From contig JAPYQN010000009.1 of the NCBI GenBank assembly GCA_029941465.1, positions 1 through 53,893 of the forward strand: a DNA stretch of 53,893 bases, given 5' to 3'. The stretch comes from Gammaproteobacteria bacterium. GTDB taxonomy: Bacteria; Pseudomonadota; Gammaproteobacteria; Steroidobacterales; UBA11654. Each line of letters starts with the position of its first letter. Position 1 is the first letter of the stretch. A program made the translations under genes and the position numbers. Positions 7,406-15,820 of this stretch are shown here, in pieces. The notes beneath the pieces were generated by a model, which saw nothing but the letters and a program-made list of their open reading frames with translations, did not search any database and was not told where the DNA came from.

Positions 7406-8251
7406 TTAGCTAGACCTAGGACTCCATTCAGGCGAACCAAAGAAAGACATGAATTTATCACTAAGATTATTTGATTCTTTAAAATCATTAACAAATTGGA
7501 TCCAACTAAAAGCAGTTATTCTAAAGGGATTAAAGGTTTTAACATTATTAGTTAGGCCAAAAATAACTTCCTCTTTTTCTTCGGCATAAGTCCCGAAAAT
7601 ACGATCCCATACAATAAAAAGATTACCAAAATTTTTATTCAAATATTCTACGTTAACGCCATGATGAACTCGGTGTGCTGAGGGGGTAACCATGAACCAT
7701 TCTAGAGGCCCAAGCTTCCCTATAGTTTGTGTGTGTTGAATTACAGCCCACAGAGTTGATGCCGCTCCTACTACAAATGTGAGCAAAGGATCAAAACCTA
7801 TTAGTGGAAGAATAAAAAAGAAAGGTAACCTGAACAACGGGTTAAACCAAGCCTGTCTAAGAGACACAAGAAAGTTCATTTCTTCACTAGAATGGTGATT
7901 CATGTGAATACCCCAGAAGAAACGTACGCGATGTGAAGTTCGATGAAACCAATAATAAACAAAATCAATTACTATCAAGGTTAATATAATTTGTATCCAT
8001 AATGACCCAGAAGAGATATCAAAGAGCCTGAATTGATATAAAAATAAATAAAAGCCAAGTATGGAGGTTTTAGTAAGCAAATTAACTATGACATTACCCA
8101 CAATTAAACCAATTGTTCCCATAGAGTCACCGTGTTTGTAGTAACCCAGTTTTTTAGAAGAGGAGATAAGACCTTCAATAAGTATTAATGCAAAAACAAT
8201 CGGTGCACCGATTGCATAAACGGTGTATTCAGTCACGTTATTTTCAAACAT
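7406..8251 (-). CDS. Sterol desaturase/fatty acid hydroxylase family membrane di-iron enzyme
   Basis: 281 residues with several membrane helices. The histidine boxes of PF04116 are all visible: HRTSHRVRF, HMNHHSSEEMN and HRVHHG in the second half. These ligate the di-iron centre that uses O2 to hydroxylate or desaturate a lipid. The N-terminus has two hydrophobic segments (about 12-28 and 48-70). The start ATG has AGGA upstream and lies four bases after the stop of the secreted helical protein, so the two form an operon. The lipid substrate is unknown; carotenoid, sterol-like and ornithine-lipid hydroxylases all belong here. Confidence 0.88.
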   Translation of the reverse strand: MFENNVTEYTVYAIGAPIVFALILIEGLISSSKKLGYYKHGDSMGTIGLIVGNVIVNLLTKTSILGFYLFLYQFRLFDISSGSLWIQIILTLIVIDFVYYWFHRTSHRVRFFWGIHMNHHSSEEMNFLVSLRQAWFNPLFRLPFFFILPLIGFDPLLTFVVGAASTLWAVIQHTQTIGKLGPLEWFMVTPSAHRVHHGVNVEYLNKNFGNLFIVWDRIFGTYAEEKEEVIFGLTNNVKTFNPFRITAFSWIQFVNDFKESNNLSDKFMSFFGSPEWSPRSS

Positions 8252-8255
8252 TTTC

Positions 8256-8897
8256 CTAGTTCTTAGCGACAGTCGTTGGTCTCAGAGCTTTGATTGTTAC
8301 TTTGCCATTTTCATCTATATCAGAAATTGATAACTCTATACCAATTACTTCAGCAAATGCGTGATATCTTTTTTTAATCCAGATGTCATGAACTTCTTGT
8401 TCAGTTAAATCATGCTGCCCCATTCTTCTTGTATTCTCCAAGATTAAACCAAAAGGTGATTGCCAACTTCTTTGAGCATTGGTTTTTTCAATCCCAATAA
8501 ACAGTTGGTAAGCACAAGCAGTTCGATCAATCATCCCCACCATTGCTGTTTCTAATTCACCTGTTTTTAAATAATTTCGTCTGACTCTTTCTAAAAGAGG
8601 CCTAGTTGTTTCCACTTCATGTTCAATTAATGCATCAATTATATTGTTATCTTTAGCGAACTGAATTGTGGTCAGTATCATTTTGACTAAAGCATCATTG
8701 ATATCGTGTTGATAGGGTTTAGTCTCATTGAGCGACATTAACACCACTGACATTGCACGTCCCAATTGATCCTCCCTGCCTTCATACCCACTTGAAGCAC
8801 CAACGAATTTTTTACCTTCATTATGTGAATCAGCCTTTGCTATGTTCAAAGGCAATAAAAAACTAGTTATAATTAGACTGACTAATAGAATTCTCAT
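8256..8897 (-). CDS. Secreted helical protein, unknown function
   Basis: 213 residues from the ATG at 8895-8897, chosen because GGAGG lies eight bases upstream and the protein then begins with a signal peptide (MRILLVSLIITSFLLPLNIAKA). An upstream in-frame TTG overlaps that ribosome binding site, so it is not the start. The mature protein is mostly helical and charged, with conserved-looking WQSPFGLILENTRRMGQHD and an acidic C-terminal strand region. I do not recognise the family. It is encoded four bases before the desaturase-like gene, so it may be a periplasmic partner of that membrane enzyme (inference). Confidence 0.65.
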   Translation of the reverse strand: MRILLVSLIITSFLLPLNIAKADSHNEGKKFVGASSGYEGREDQLGRAMSVVLMSLNETKPYQHDINDALVKMILTTIQFAKDNNIIDALIEHEVETTRPLLERVRRNYLKTGELETAMVGMIDRTACAYQLFIGIEKTNAQRSWQSPFGLILENTRRMGQHDLTEQEVHDIWIKKRYHAFAEVIGIELSISDIDENGKVTIKALRPTTVAKN

Positions 8898-8996
8898 GCT
8901 GTATACCTCCAATAACTCATAAATTTTACTTTATTAGAATATCTTAAGTTACTCAAGTTTCTCTTGGTTTTTCCTCAAAGCCACATTTATTTGTCT

Positions 8997-9002
8997 TATA
9001 AT
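8997..9002 (+). promoter_or_regulatory. Candidate -10 box of the methyltransferase operon
   Basis: A consensus TATAAT lies 15 bases before the ATG at 9018. The -35 region is poor (TTCCTC-like). The short leader would explain the lack of a good ribosome binding site. Confidence 0.35.
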
Positions 9003-9017
9003 AAATTTAGTTAACAA

Positions 9018-10166
9018 ATGACCACTAAGCAGAAACATTCCATGCAACCCCAACCGAATCATGATGAATCGGTTAGGCAAGATTTTGTTACTGACCTAAG
9101 GGCTTTTCTGACTGACGAAATATTTACAAAGATTGCTCCATACTACGAAAAAAATGTTCAACCAGAATTTGTAAAAGAAAAAAATAGAAAACCTAAAGAT
9201 AAATCTGAAGTCCGAGATTTAATGCTTAAAGATAAGTCTTATCAAAGTTGGAGTTTGTTACAAAGGTTGAGTCAGCAGATGATGTTTACTTCAGTAATTG
9301 ACACCGTTGAAAGAACACTCAGTGATTTAATAGAACGTTTAAAACAGCACAATAGTTTGGGTACTCTTGAGTTAGATAATGAAGTTAAAATACCAAAATA
9401 TCTGACCGCATATGATATCCATCAGCAACCGGGCGGATACCACACAGAAAAGATTGAAGATGATATTGCTCCGGGTGTGGTCTATGACATTTCACTGCCA
9501 ATATACTCTAGAAATTCTATGGGTGATGAGAATGACTTGCTGTCACAGGCTATTATTGGGCATATACAGAAATATATTAAGCTGCCAAAACCAGAAAGAA
9601 TTCTTGATCTAGGTTGCGCAATTGGAAACTCAACATTACCGTTTGCTAAAATTTATCCAAATGCTGAAATACATGGAATCGATGTAGCATCACCTTGTTT
9701 AAGATATGCTCATGCTAGAGCTAATGCATTAGGAGTAACCGCACATTTTAGTCAACAAAATGCAGAACAAACAAACTTTGAAAATGAAACTTTTGACCTG
9801 ATTACTTCGTGTCTGTTGCTTCATGAAACCTCACATAGCGCTATACCAAAAATTATTAATGAGGCTTATAGGCTATTGAAGCCTGGTGGTTGGATGATGC
9901 ATTTAGATGTTTATCCATTCCATAAGCAAGTTATAGAGCCACTCTATGATTTTCTAAAAGACTGGGAAATTATTAATAACAATGAAAATTTTTCAGGTGC
10001 ATTAAGAAATATGAATCTTCAGCAAATATTTGAAGATGCTGGGTTCAATAAAGACACCATTGAATTCACATCCGCTGCAGCTGTTGCCCAATATACTAAG
10101 GGATACACAGGTGATTTTTATTTAAAATTACCTATATATTTAGCTCAGAAACTAAAAATAGCATGA
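9018..10166 (+). CDS. Class I SAM-dependent methyltransferase with extra N-terminal domain
   Basis: 382 residues. The C-terminal half has the Rossmann methyltransferase signature: ILDLGCAIGNST (motif I, about residues 195-206), an acidic residue in IHGIDVAS, DLITSCLLLHE (motif IV region) and LLKPGGWMMHLDV. The first 175 residues form a separate helical domain ending in YDIHQQPGGYHTE, which I do not recognise as a known substrate domain. The stop overlaps the next start by four bases (ATGA), the tightest kind of translational coupling. The substrate is unknown. Coupling to a coiled-coil protein and a nucleotide-type enzyme hints at a small-molecule or cofactor substrate, but that is inference. 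Confidence 0.85.
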   Translation: MTTKQKHSMQPQPNHDESVRQDFVTDLRAFLTDEIFTKIAPYYEKNVQPEFVKEKNRKPKDKSEVRDLMLKDKSYQSWSLLQRLSQQMMFTSVIDTVERTLSDLIERLKQHNSLGTLELDNEVKIPKYLTAYDIHQQPGGYHTEKIEDDIAPGVVYDISLPIYSRNSMGDENDLLSQAIIGHIQKYIKLPKPERILDLGCAIGNSTLPFAKIYPNAEIHGIDVASPCLRYAHARANALGVTAHFSQQNAEQTNFENETFDLITSCLLLHETSHSAIPKIINEAYRLLKPGGWMMHLDVYPFHKQVIEPLYDFLKDWEIINNNENFSGALRNMNLQQIFEDAGFNKDTIEFTSAAAVAQYTKGYTGDFYLKLPIYLAQKLKIA

Positions 10167-10456
10167 ACGCAAAAATAGAATTACCCCGTATTGCTAAGGG
10201 GAAAAAGCCTATCTACCTCGATGATCGTTCAATAGATAATCTGATGGCAATGATAATGACATTAACCCAAGAAATTTCTGTTTTAAGGGATCGATTGGAC
10301 ACAATAGAGCATCTTTTAGCAGAAAAAAAGACAATTAGTCTTGAAGACATAGACACTTTTGAACCAAGTGATGATTTAGTTGAACAAAGGAAAGAGAGAA
10401 GGCAATTGCTTCTTAAAAGGGTATTATTACCCATTGAAAAGGATCTTGAAAAGTAA
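10163..10456 (+). CDS. Small coiled-coil protein, unknown function
   Basis: 97 residues, charged, with no signal or membrane segment. Residues about 25-52 (LMAMIMTLTQEISVLRDRLDTIEHLL) have a heptad pattern typical of a coiled coil, and the C-terminus is basic and helical. It starts inside the stop of the methyltransferase gene (ATGA overlap) and its TAA shares its last base with the next ATG (10456). The double overlap suggests fixed stoichiometry with its neighbours, so it may be an adaptor or oligomerisation subunit (inference). I recognise no family. Confidence 0.75.
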   Translation: MNAKIELPRIAKGKKPIYLDDRSIDNLMAMIMTLTQEISVLRDRLDTIEHLLAEKKTISLEDIDTFEPSDDLVEQRKERRQLLLKRVLLPIEKDLEK

Positions 10457-11574
10457 TGAATGCAAATGATATTAGATCCATACACGACGGACCTTTCAAG
10501 TTAGTATTTGTTTCTAGTGGTGGTGGCAGCAGTGCAATCTCAGACTTATTAAAAGTCCCTGGAGCCAGCCAAACTATTCTTGAGTCTTATATTCCTTATT
10601 CAAGAGAGTCGATGGATGAATATCTTGGGGTGAAACCAAGTTATTATTGTGGATTGCAAACAACTATAAATATGGCTGTTACTGCTTTCTCAAGGTCAAA
10701 GAAATTAGCCCCTGGGGTAGATCCTTCCCATCTGCTAGGTGTAGCGGTGACGGCAACCTTGTCAACTACCTATGAAAAATTAGGCAGTCATCGTTTTTTT
10801 GTATGTGTCCATGGATTGAATGCTACCCATGTTATTTCATGCTATTTAACCAAAGGAAAACGCACCAGAGAGAATGAAGAGATGCTCGTCACAGAATGCT
10901 TGGAATCTTTAATTGGTATTGCGTGTGGACTTGGTAATGAGTTACCCAAATTAACACAACAAATTCATTATGAGGTTATTGCAGCAAAACCAGAATGGCA
11001 TGCATTAGAAAAAAAAGAAATTACAATACTCAATAGTGATTTAGAACCCAGTAAACTTATTTTTCCAGGGACCTTTAATCCATTGCATGAAGGTCATATA
11101 AAAATACAGGAAATTGCTGAGAAAAAGACCAGCATGCATGCAACATATGAAATATCAATTGGTAATGTTGAAAAGACATTCCTCAGTTATTTTGAGATAC
11201 AAAAAATATTAGATCAGTTTGGGTTAGACGATCGATGGGCATTAACTAATGCCCCCACCTTTGCTGATAAGGCCCGTATTTTTAATGATTCAACTTTTAT
11301 TCTAGGAATTGATACTTTGACTAGGATGTTTGATGAAAAATTTTATGGCAGTAAAAGTCAACTCCTTGAAAGTTTAGAGGAGTTCAATACCTATAATGCT
11401 AATTTTTTAGTTTTTGGTAGGCAAATAGAAGACACCTATAAAACTCTTGATCAGTGCTTAATACCTTCTAACATAATAGATCGTTTTGTAGGTATTTCAG
11501 AATCTGAATTTCGACTTGATATCAGTTCAAGAGAGATAAAAAAATATCAAGAAGAGGCCAAGATCACTGCTTAG
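10456..11574 (+). CDS. CinA-like domain fused to NMNAT-like nucleotidyltransferase
   Basis: 372 residues with two parts. Residues about 10-170 resemble the CinA C-terminal (nicotinamide-nucleotide amidohydrolase) fold: SSGGGSSAISDLLKVPGASQ, YSRESMDEYLGVKP and GVAVTATLST. Residues about 202-365 are a nucleotidylyltransferase: GTFNPLHEGH (205-214) is the nucleotide-binding HxGH motif and DISSREIKKY near the C-terminus matches the ISSxxIR motif of NadD/NMNAT enzymes. From memory, a plant protein family has the same two-part layout and the same NPLHEGH words. The expected chemistry is adenylylation or cytidylylation of a phosphorylated substrate. Whether it acts in NAD salvage or repair is inference. 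It is the last gene of the coupled trio. Confidence 0.75.
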   Translation: MNANDIRSIHDGPFKLVFVSSGGGSSAISDLLKVPGASQTILESYIPYSRESMDEYLGVKPSYYCGLQTTINMAVTAFSRSKKLAPGVDPSHLLGVAVTATLSTTYEKLGSHRFFVCVHGLNATHVISCYLTKGKRTRENEEMLVTECLESLIGIACGLGNELPKLTQQIHYEVIAAKPEWHALEKKEITILNSDLEPSKLIFPGTFNPLHEGHIKIQEIAEKKTSMHATYEISIGNVEKTFLSYFEIQKILDQFGLDDRWALTNAPTFADKARIFNDSTFILGIDTLTRMFDEKFYGSKSQLLESLEEFNTYNANFLVFGRQIEDTYKTLDQCLIPSNIIDRFVGISESEFRLDISSREIKKYQEEAKITA

Positions 11575-11636
11575 TTTGAATTGAGGTCTTCAGCAATTAC
11601 AAAATCTCGATCGTAAGAACCTTCAATAAAAACTTA

Positions 11637-12632
11637 ATGCTTTCTGATAGTATGGATTTCACTATGATTTCAAAACATCAAAAACCCGTAGGTTCTGGCT
11701 TCGGAGCTAAGAGTGAACCTGCAGAAGTAATGGCAGGTATAGATCTAAGTGGTAAAACCGCCGTGATAACCGGTGGTTATTCAGGTATTGGCACCGAAAC
11801 CAGTCGAGCTTTAGTAGATGCTGGGTGTGATGTTTACATTCCTGCTCGCCGAACCGATGTTGCTGCTAAAGAGCTGGAAGGTATTGTCTCAGAAAAAAAT
11901 ATTGTTGAGATGGATTTAGCCAATCCCAAGTCAGTACAAGCCTTTGTTGATGATTTCTCTGACCAAACAAACAAGCTTGATATTCTAATTAATAATGCAG
12001 GCGTTATGGCTTGCCCTGAAATGCGAACCCCAGAAGGCTGGGAGTTACAATTTGCAGTCAACCAAATAGGCCATTTTGTTCTAACTAAAGGGTTATTGCC
12101 TCTGATGCAGGCAGCTGAAGGTTCACGCTTGGTAACCCTGTCATCTACAGGACACAAAATATCAGGGATTCGTTGGGACGATATTCATTTTAAAGACTCT
12201 GAATACGAGAAGTGGGCCGCTTATGGACAATCTAAAACAGCCGCAAGCCTATTGGCGATCGAAGTGGATAAGCGTATGAAAGACAGTGGCATCAGAGCTT
12301 TTGGCGTACACCCTGGTGGTATCATAACCCCCTTACAAAGACATTTAAAACAAGAGGAAATGGTTGCTTTAGGTTGGATGGATAAAGAAGGGCAACCGAC
12401 TGAGCTCGTAGCTAAAATGTTCAAAACCGCTACGCAAGGAGCTTCTACCAGCCTGTGGGCTGCAACCAGTCCTCAGCTAGATGACATTGGTGGAGTCTAC
12501 TGTGAAAATTGTGAGGTGGCTGCACCTACGGATGACGGAGAAAATGCTCGTTTTATTGGAGTCAATGACTGGGCTGTCGATTCAGAGGAAGCCAGTCGTT
12601 TGTGGGATGAAACCGAGCTTATGCTCAGTTAA
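11637..12632 (+). CDS. Short-chain dehydrogenase/reductase (retinol dehydrogenase-like)
   Basis: 331 residues at most. The SDR motifs are intact: TGGYSGIG (cofactor), NNAG in ILINNAGVMACPE, the catalytic serine in TLSSTGHK, and YGQSK as the active-site Tyr and Lys. The C-terminal part (HPGGIITPLQRHL) is typical of the retinol-dehydrogenase-like group that oxidises or reduces varied alcohols and ketones. The start is uncertain: no good ribosome binding site precedes 11637, and ATGs at 11652 and 11664 are alternatives. GC content is about 48% in sampled lines against about 25-35% in the flanking genes, which suggests recent acquisition. Confidence 0.82.
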   Translation: MLSDSMDFTMISKHQKPVGSGFGAKSEPAEVMAGIDLSGKTAVITGGYSGIGTETSRALVDAGCDVYIPARRTDVAAKELEGIVSEKNIVEMDLANPKSVQAFVDDFSDQTNKLDILINNAGVMACPEMRTPEGWELQFAVNQIGHFVLTKGLLPLMQAAEGSRLVTLSSTGHKISGIRWDDIHFKDSEYEKWAAYGQSKTAASLLAIEVDKRMKDSGIRAFGVHPGGIITPLQRHLKQEEMVALGWMDKEGQPTELVAKMFKTATQGASTSLWAATSPQLDDIGGVYCENCEVAAPTDDGENARFIGVNDWAVDSEEASRLWDETELMLS

Positions 12633-12801
12633 CGCCTTTCACGATAACCGCGAGTCTTTCAGCTGCGTTTTACTGAACTTTATAGACGGCTTGATAATCT
12701 TCAGACTGTTAACAAGCTTTAGCATAATTTTTATAATCATCCATATCATGATAATTACAACGGACGATAAAATAAGCTGACATGATTAAAATCAGAGTAA
12801 G

Positions 12802-13284
12802 CTATTTTAAAAGAGCATCTATTTCTTTCTCAATATCTTCTGGTTTAGTGTTAGGAGCAAATCTTGAAACGACAGCACCATTTTGATCAACAAGAAACTT
12901 AGTAAAATTCCATTTAATTTTTTTGGATCCTAATAGACCTGGTTTTTTTTCACAAAGATATTGATATAAAGGATCAGCTGATGGGCCATTAACATCAATT
13001 TTTCCAAAGACAGGAAAATCAATTTGGAAATTTGTTGAACAGAATTCTTGAATCTCTTCATTTGTACCAGGCTCTTGTTTACCAAACTGATTGCAAGGAA
13101 AACCCAGAACAGAGAAATCTTTGTCTCTATATTTGAGGTGTAGATTATTTAAACCTTCATATTGAGGGGTAAATCCACACTTACTGGCGGTATTAACAAT
13201 TAAAAGAACTTTGTTTACGTACTCACCCAATGAAACAGTTTCACTCTGGGCATTTTTACAATAAAATTCATAGATACTATTCAT
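12802..13284 (-). CDS. Glutathione peroxidase family thiol peroxidase
   Basis: 160 residues from the ATG at 13282-13284, preceded by GGAG; this is the standard length. It reduces hydroperoxides using glutathione or, more often in bacteria, thioredoxin. The catalytic Cys36 is in ASKCGFTPQY, with the partner Gln in GFPCNQFGKQE and the Trp in WNFTKF. The second cysteine in EFCSTNF is at the place of the resolving cysteine in thioredoxin-dependent members. It has no signal peptide, so it is cytosolic. A longer frame to 13323 exists but lacks a ribosome binding site. It is divergent from the AMP nucleosidase gene across a 239-base intergenic region. Confidence 0.93.
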   Translation of the reverse strand: MNSIYEFYCKNAQSETVSLGEYVNKVLLIVNTASKCGFTPQYEGLNNLHLKYRDKDFSVLGFPCNQFGKQEPGTNEEIQEFCSTNFQIDFPVFGKIDVNGPSADPLYQYLCEKKPGLLGSKKIKWNFTKFLVDQNGAVVSRFAPNTKPEDIEKEIDALLK

Positions 13285-13382
13285 TATTTTCTTTCTCCAA
13301 AGACTTGATAGTAAGCACATCATCGATTAAAGGCAAATTAAGCACAACAAAAGAAATAAACTTATTGAGACAGTAGAATTTT

Positions 13383-13400
13383 AATATTGGTATCAATATT
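13383..13400. promoter_or_regulatory. Inverted repeat in the gpx/amn divergent promoter region
   Basis: AATATTG, spacer GTAT, CAATATT: perfect seven-base arms, centred 107 bases upstream of the peroxidase start and about 130 upstream of the AMP nucleosidase start. A divergent intergenic position suggests an operator. The remaining bases of 13285-13523 hold only a 16-codon ORF that I do not consider a gene. Confidence 0.4.
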
Positions 13401-13523
13401 ATTGATTTATTAACTGACGGGAATATCTTAATGCTGTCTTTAACATCTCCAGATGGTGCAATAATGCAATGCTTTGAATAATAAGTTCTTGATAAGTTAG
13501 CTTTAAACTGCGAGGCTTGTCAT

Positions 13524-14303
13524 ATGAGCACAAAAGAACGCCTATCAATCACTAAGGATTGGCTCCCCAGGTATACTGGCATGGAGATTGACAAGTTTGG
13601 TGATTACATTCTACTTACAAACTTTAGTGATTATGTCATGCGATTTTCTGAAATGTTTGATGTTGAGATCAAAGGTTTAAGCAGACCAATGCAGGCAGCT
13701 ACTAATTCTGATGGATTAAGCATTGTCAATTTTGGTATTGGTTCCCCAAATGCAGCCATCATTATGGATTTATTGACAGCAAGAAACCCAAAGGGGGTTT
13801 TATTTTTAGGTAAATGCGGCGGCTTAAAAGCCTCATCGGAGATTGGTAATCTTATCTTACCAATTGCTGCCATCAGAGGAGAAGGAACCAGCAATGATTA
13901 TTACCCACCTGAAATTCCAGCTCTTCCGTCCTTTAAATTACATAAATTTGTTTCAGAGAAAGTCCTAGAGAAGGACTTGGAATATAGAACAGGGGTTATT
14001 TACACCACCAACAGAAGAGTTTGGGAACATGATGAAAATTTTAAAAACAGACTTAAAGAGACCACAGCCATAGCCATTGATATGGAGACAGCTACTATAT
14101 TTATAGTGGGACACTACAATCAAATTGCCAGAGGAGCTCTATTATTAGTCTCTGATAAACCGGTAACGCCAGATGGTATAAAAACTGGCCAATCAGATAA
14201 AAAAGTTACTGAAGAGTGGGTTCAAATACATTTAGATATCGGTATTAGTGCTATGACTGAAATAGGAAAAAGCGGAGAGAAAATAAAACATTTTAGATAT
14301 TAA
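13524..14303 (+). CDS. amn: AMP nucleosidase, short form
   Basis: 259 residues, matching the short AMP nucleosidase that lacks the N-terminal regulatory domain of the E. coli enzyme. It hydrolyses AMP to adenine and ribose 5-phosphate. Recognisable parts are ERLSITKDWLPRYTG near the N-terminus, NFGIGSPNAAI and FLGKCGGLK (phosphorylase-fold ribose and phosphate region), and AIDMETATIF, the Met-Glu of the nucleoside site. GAGG lies about ten bases upstream of the ATG. A hairpin terminator follows at 14318. The protein is cytosolic and monocistronic. Confidence 0.88.
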   Translation: MSTKERLSITKDWLPRYTGMEIDKFGDYILLTNFSDYVMRFSEMFDVEIKGLSRPMQAATNSDGLSIVNFGIGSPNAAIIMDLLTARNPKGVLFLGKCGGLKASSEIGNLILPIAAIRGEGTSNDYYPPEIPALPSFKLHKFVSEKVLEKDLEYRTGVIYTTNRRVWEHDENFKNRLKETTAIAIDMETATIFIVGHYNQIARGALLLVSDKPVTPDGIKTGQSDKKVTEEWVQIHLDIGISAMTEIGKSGEKIKHFRY

Positions 14304-14317
14304 TGCCGTGTTTCTGC

Positions 14318-14346
14318 ATCACATTTAATGTGATATTCTTTTTTTA
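14318..14346 (+). terminator. Intrinsic terminator after AMP nucleosidase
   Basis: ATCACAT, loop TTA, ATGTGAT, then ATTC and a run of seven T residues, 15 bases after the stop codon of the AMP nucleosidase gene. Confidence 0.75.
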
Positions 14347-14388
14347 GTCTTGTCTTAAAATCGTTTTATAAGGGGGTGGAACAAAGAG

Positions 14389-14814
14389 ATGACATCGAGT
14401 CAATTAACACCTTTTCATTTAGCAATACCAGTCGATGATCTAGAGGAAGCTAAACAGTTTTATCATGGTCTTCTCGGAGCAGACATAGGACGATCAGATG
14501 CCACTTGGATAGATTTTAATTTTTTTGGTCATCAATTAGTTTGCCATTTAAGTCAATCTAAGACGACTGAGGTCACTAACCCAGTTGATAACCACGATGT
14601 GCCTGTCCCTCATTTTGGATTAGTTTTAGAATGGGATGCCTTCTATCAGTTAACCAAAGAGTTGGAAAATAAAAAAATCAGATTTATTATTGAACCAACA
14701 ATCAGATTTAAAGGTCAAATTGGAGAGCAAGCAACTGCATTTTTATATGATCCCTCAGGAAATGCTATTGAATTTAAATCTTTCAAAGATATGAAAGATT
14801 TATTTAGAAACTAA
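14389..14814 (+). CDS. VOC family (glyoxalase-like) protein
   Basis: 141 residues, two beta-alpha-beta-beta-beta modules of the vicinal oxygen chelate fold. PFHLAIPVDDLEEAKQFYHGLLG opens the first module, and PHFGLVLEWDAF opens the second. LYDPSGNAIEFKSF carries the usual late metal-ligand Glu, and His residues at the opening of each module could be ligands. A strong AAGGGGGTGG sequence lies just upstream of the ATG. Family members include lyases, dioxygenases and resistance proteins, so the reaction cannot be stated. Confidence 0.85.
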   Translation: MTSSQLTPFHLAIPVDDLEEAKQFYHGLLGADIGRSDATWIDFNFFGHQLVCHLSQSKTTEVTNPVDNHDVPVPHFGLVLEWDAFYQLTKELENKKIRFIIEPTIRFKGQIGEQATAFLYDPSGNAIEFKSFKDMKDLFRN

Positions 14815-14870
14815 GTATCTTGCAGTAGCTCACAGATAACTTGATAATAAAGAAATTACAGGAGTAATTT

Positions 14871-15158
14871 ATGGACATTTTATCCTATATGTTTAGTGAA
14901 GGAACATGGTTTGGAATCATTGATAACGGTATCCTTCTTTTTATTACCATTTTCGGCGTAAGCATTGAGAGAAAGTTAGGTGGTAAAGGAATATATGGAG
15001 CTTTATTTGGAGCTTTAATTGGTAACGCATTAAGTGATCTTGCTGCAGCTATTTTGGACCCTGCAACTAGAGATATAGCTGGAGGTATTTTTGCAGGTTG
15101 TGCCTACGTTGTGATCATAGCTTATGTATATGTGAAAGTTGCTAAGCCAAATTTCTAA
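14871..15158 (+). CDS. Small integral membrane protein, unknown function
   Basis: 95 residues with an AGGAG ribosome binding site six bases before the ATG. Three hydrophobic segments are visible (about residues 14-31, 41-58 and 69-90), with a short charged turn ERKLGGKG between the first two. Glycine and alanine are frequent in the second helix (GALFGALIGNALSDLAAA). I do not recognise a family. It begins a same-strand run that leads through the SnoaL-like protein to the symporter pair, with gaps of 10 and 7 bases, so it may be part of that operon. Confidence 0.7.
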   Translation: MDILSYMFSEGTWFGIIDNGILLFITIFGVSIERKLGGKGIYGALFGALIGNALSDLAAAILDPATRDIAGGIFAGCAYVVIIAYVYVKVAKPNF

Positions 15159-15168
15159 TTGCTAAACA

Positions 15169-15537
15169 ATGAATTCAGCAATTGAAAATTGGCACCTTTG
15201 TATTGAAAAGAATATAGTCGATTCTTCATTTATGGATGAAGCCATAGAGTTTTACTCTCCCTTTGTCTACAAACCTATTCAAGGCGTTGAAGACGTTATG
15301 AAATATCTCACTGCAGCTAGCGTCACTATTAATAATGAGCATTTCAATTATACCGATGAAATAATAGGGGAGAGAACTGCGTTTTTATTATTTGAGACTA
15401 AGCTTGGAGATATTTTTATAAATGGTGTGGACTATATTGTGTGGAATGAGCAAGAAAAACTGACTGAACTTAGAGTACTAATTCGTCCATTTAAGGCCTT
15501 AACTCTTGTCGCTGAAACCATGGCGAAGCATTTATAA
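15169..15537 (+). CDS. SnoaL/NTF2-like protein
   Basis: 122 residues with the cone-shaped NTF2 layout: an N-terminal helix (AIENWHLCIEKNIVD), the segment FYSPFVYKPIQGVEDVMKYL and a C-terminal sheet (INGVDYIVWNEQEKLTELRVLIRP). Such proteins are small-molecule isomerases, cyclases or binding proteins, and many have no known activity. The acid residue in the last strands (ELRV) is common in the group. It starts ten bases after the small membrane protein and stops seven bases before the DUF4212 subunit gene, so it is cotranscribed. Confidence 0.75.
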   Translation: MNSAIENWHLCIEKNIVDSSFMDEAIEFYSPFVYKPIQGVEDVMKYLTAASVTINNEHFNYTDEIIGERTAFLLFETKLGDIFINGVDYIVWNEQEKLTELRVLIRPFKALTLVAETMAKHL

Positions 15538-15544
15538 GGATCTA

Positions 15545-15817
15545 ATGGATAAATTTGCAGAGAATAGACATCAATACTGGCGTTCCAATCTTAAGCTGGT
15601 TTTCTCTTTATTATTGATATGGTTTTCTGTTTCTTTTGGTTGCGGTATCTTGTTTGCTGATTATCTGGATCAATTCACATTCTTTGGCTTTAAATTAGGG
15701 TTTTGGTTTGCCCAACAAGGCAGCATCTATATTTTTGTTTTTTTAATTTTCATTTATATCAATCGTATGAAAAAACTTGATGAAAAATTAAAAAGCATAA
15801 CCAATAAAGATGAGTAG
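15545..15817 (+). CDS. DUF4212 small subunit of a sodium/solute symporter
   Basis: 90 residues from the ATG at 15545, chosen because AAGGA lies just upstream; the open frame extends further back but overlaps the SnoaL-like gene. Two membrane helices (about 14-34 and 50-68) and HQYWRSNLKLVFSLL and FWFAQQGSIYIFVFLIF are characteristic of the DUF4212 family. In many bacteria this small protein is encoded directly before a VC_2705-type sodium:solute symporter, as here (gap of three bases). It is presumed to be a subunit needed for that carrier. Confidence 0.9.
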   Translation: MDKFAENRHQYWRSNLKLVFSLLLIWFSVSFGCGILFADYLDQFTFFGFKLGFWFAQQGSIYIFVFLIFIYINRMKKLDEKLKSITNKDE

Positions 15818-15820
15818 CTA

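Noticed and set aside
13431-13481. 16-codon ORF upstream of AMP nucleosidase that might be a leader peptide
   Set aside because: No run of regulatory codons and no attenuator hairpin follows; probably chance.
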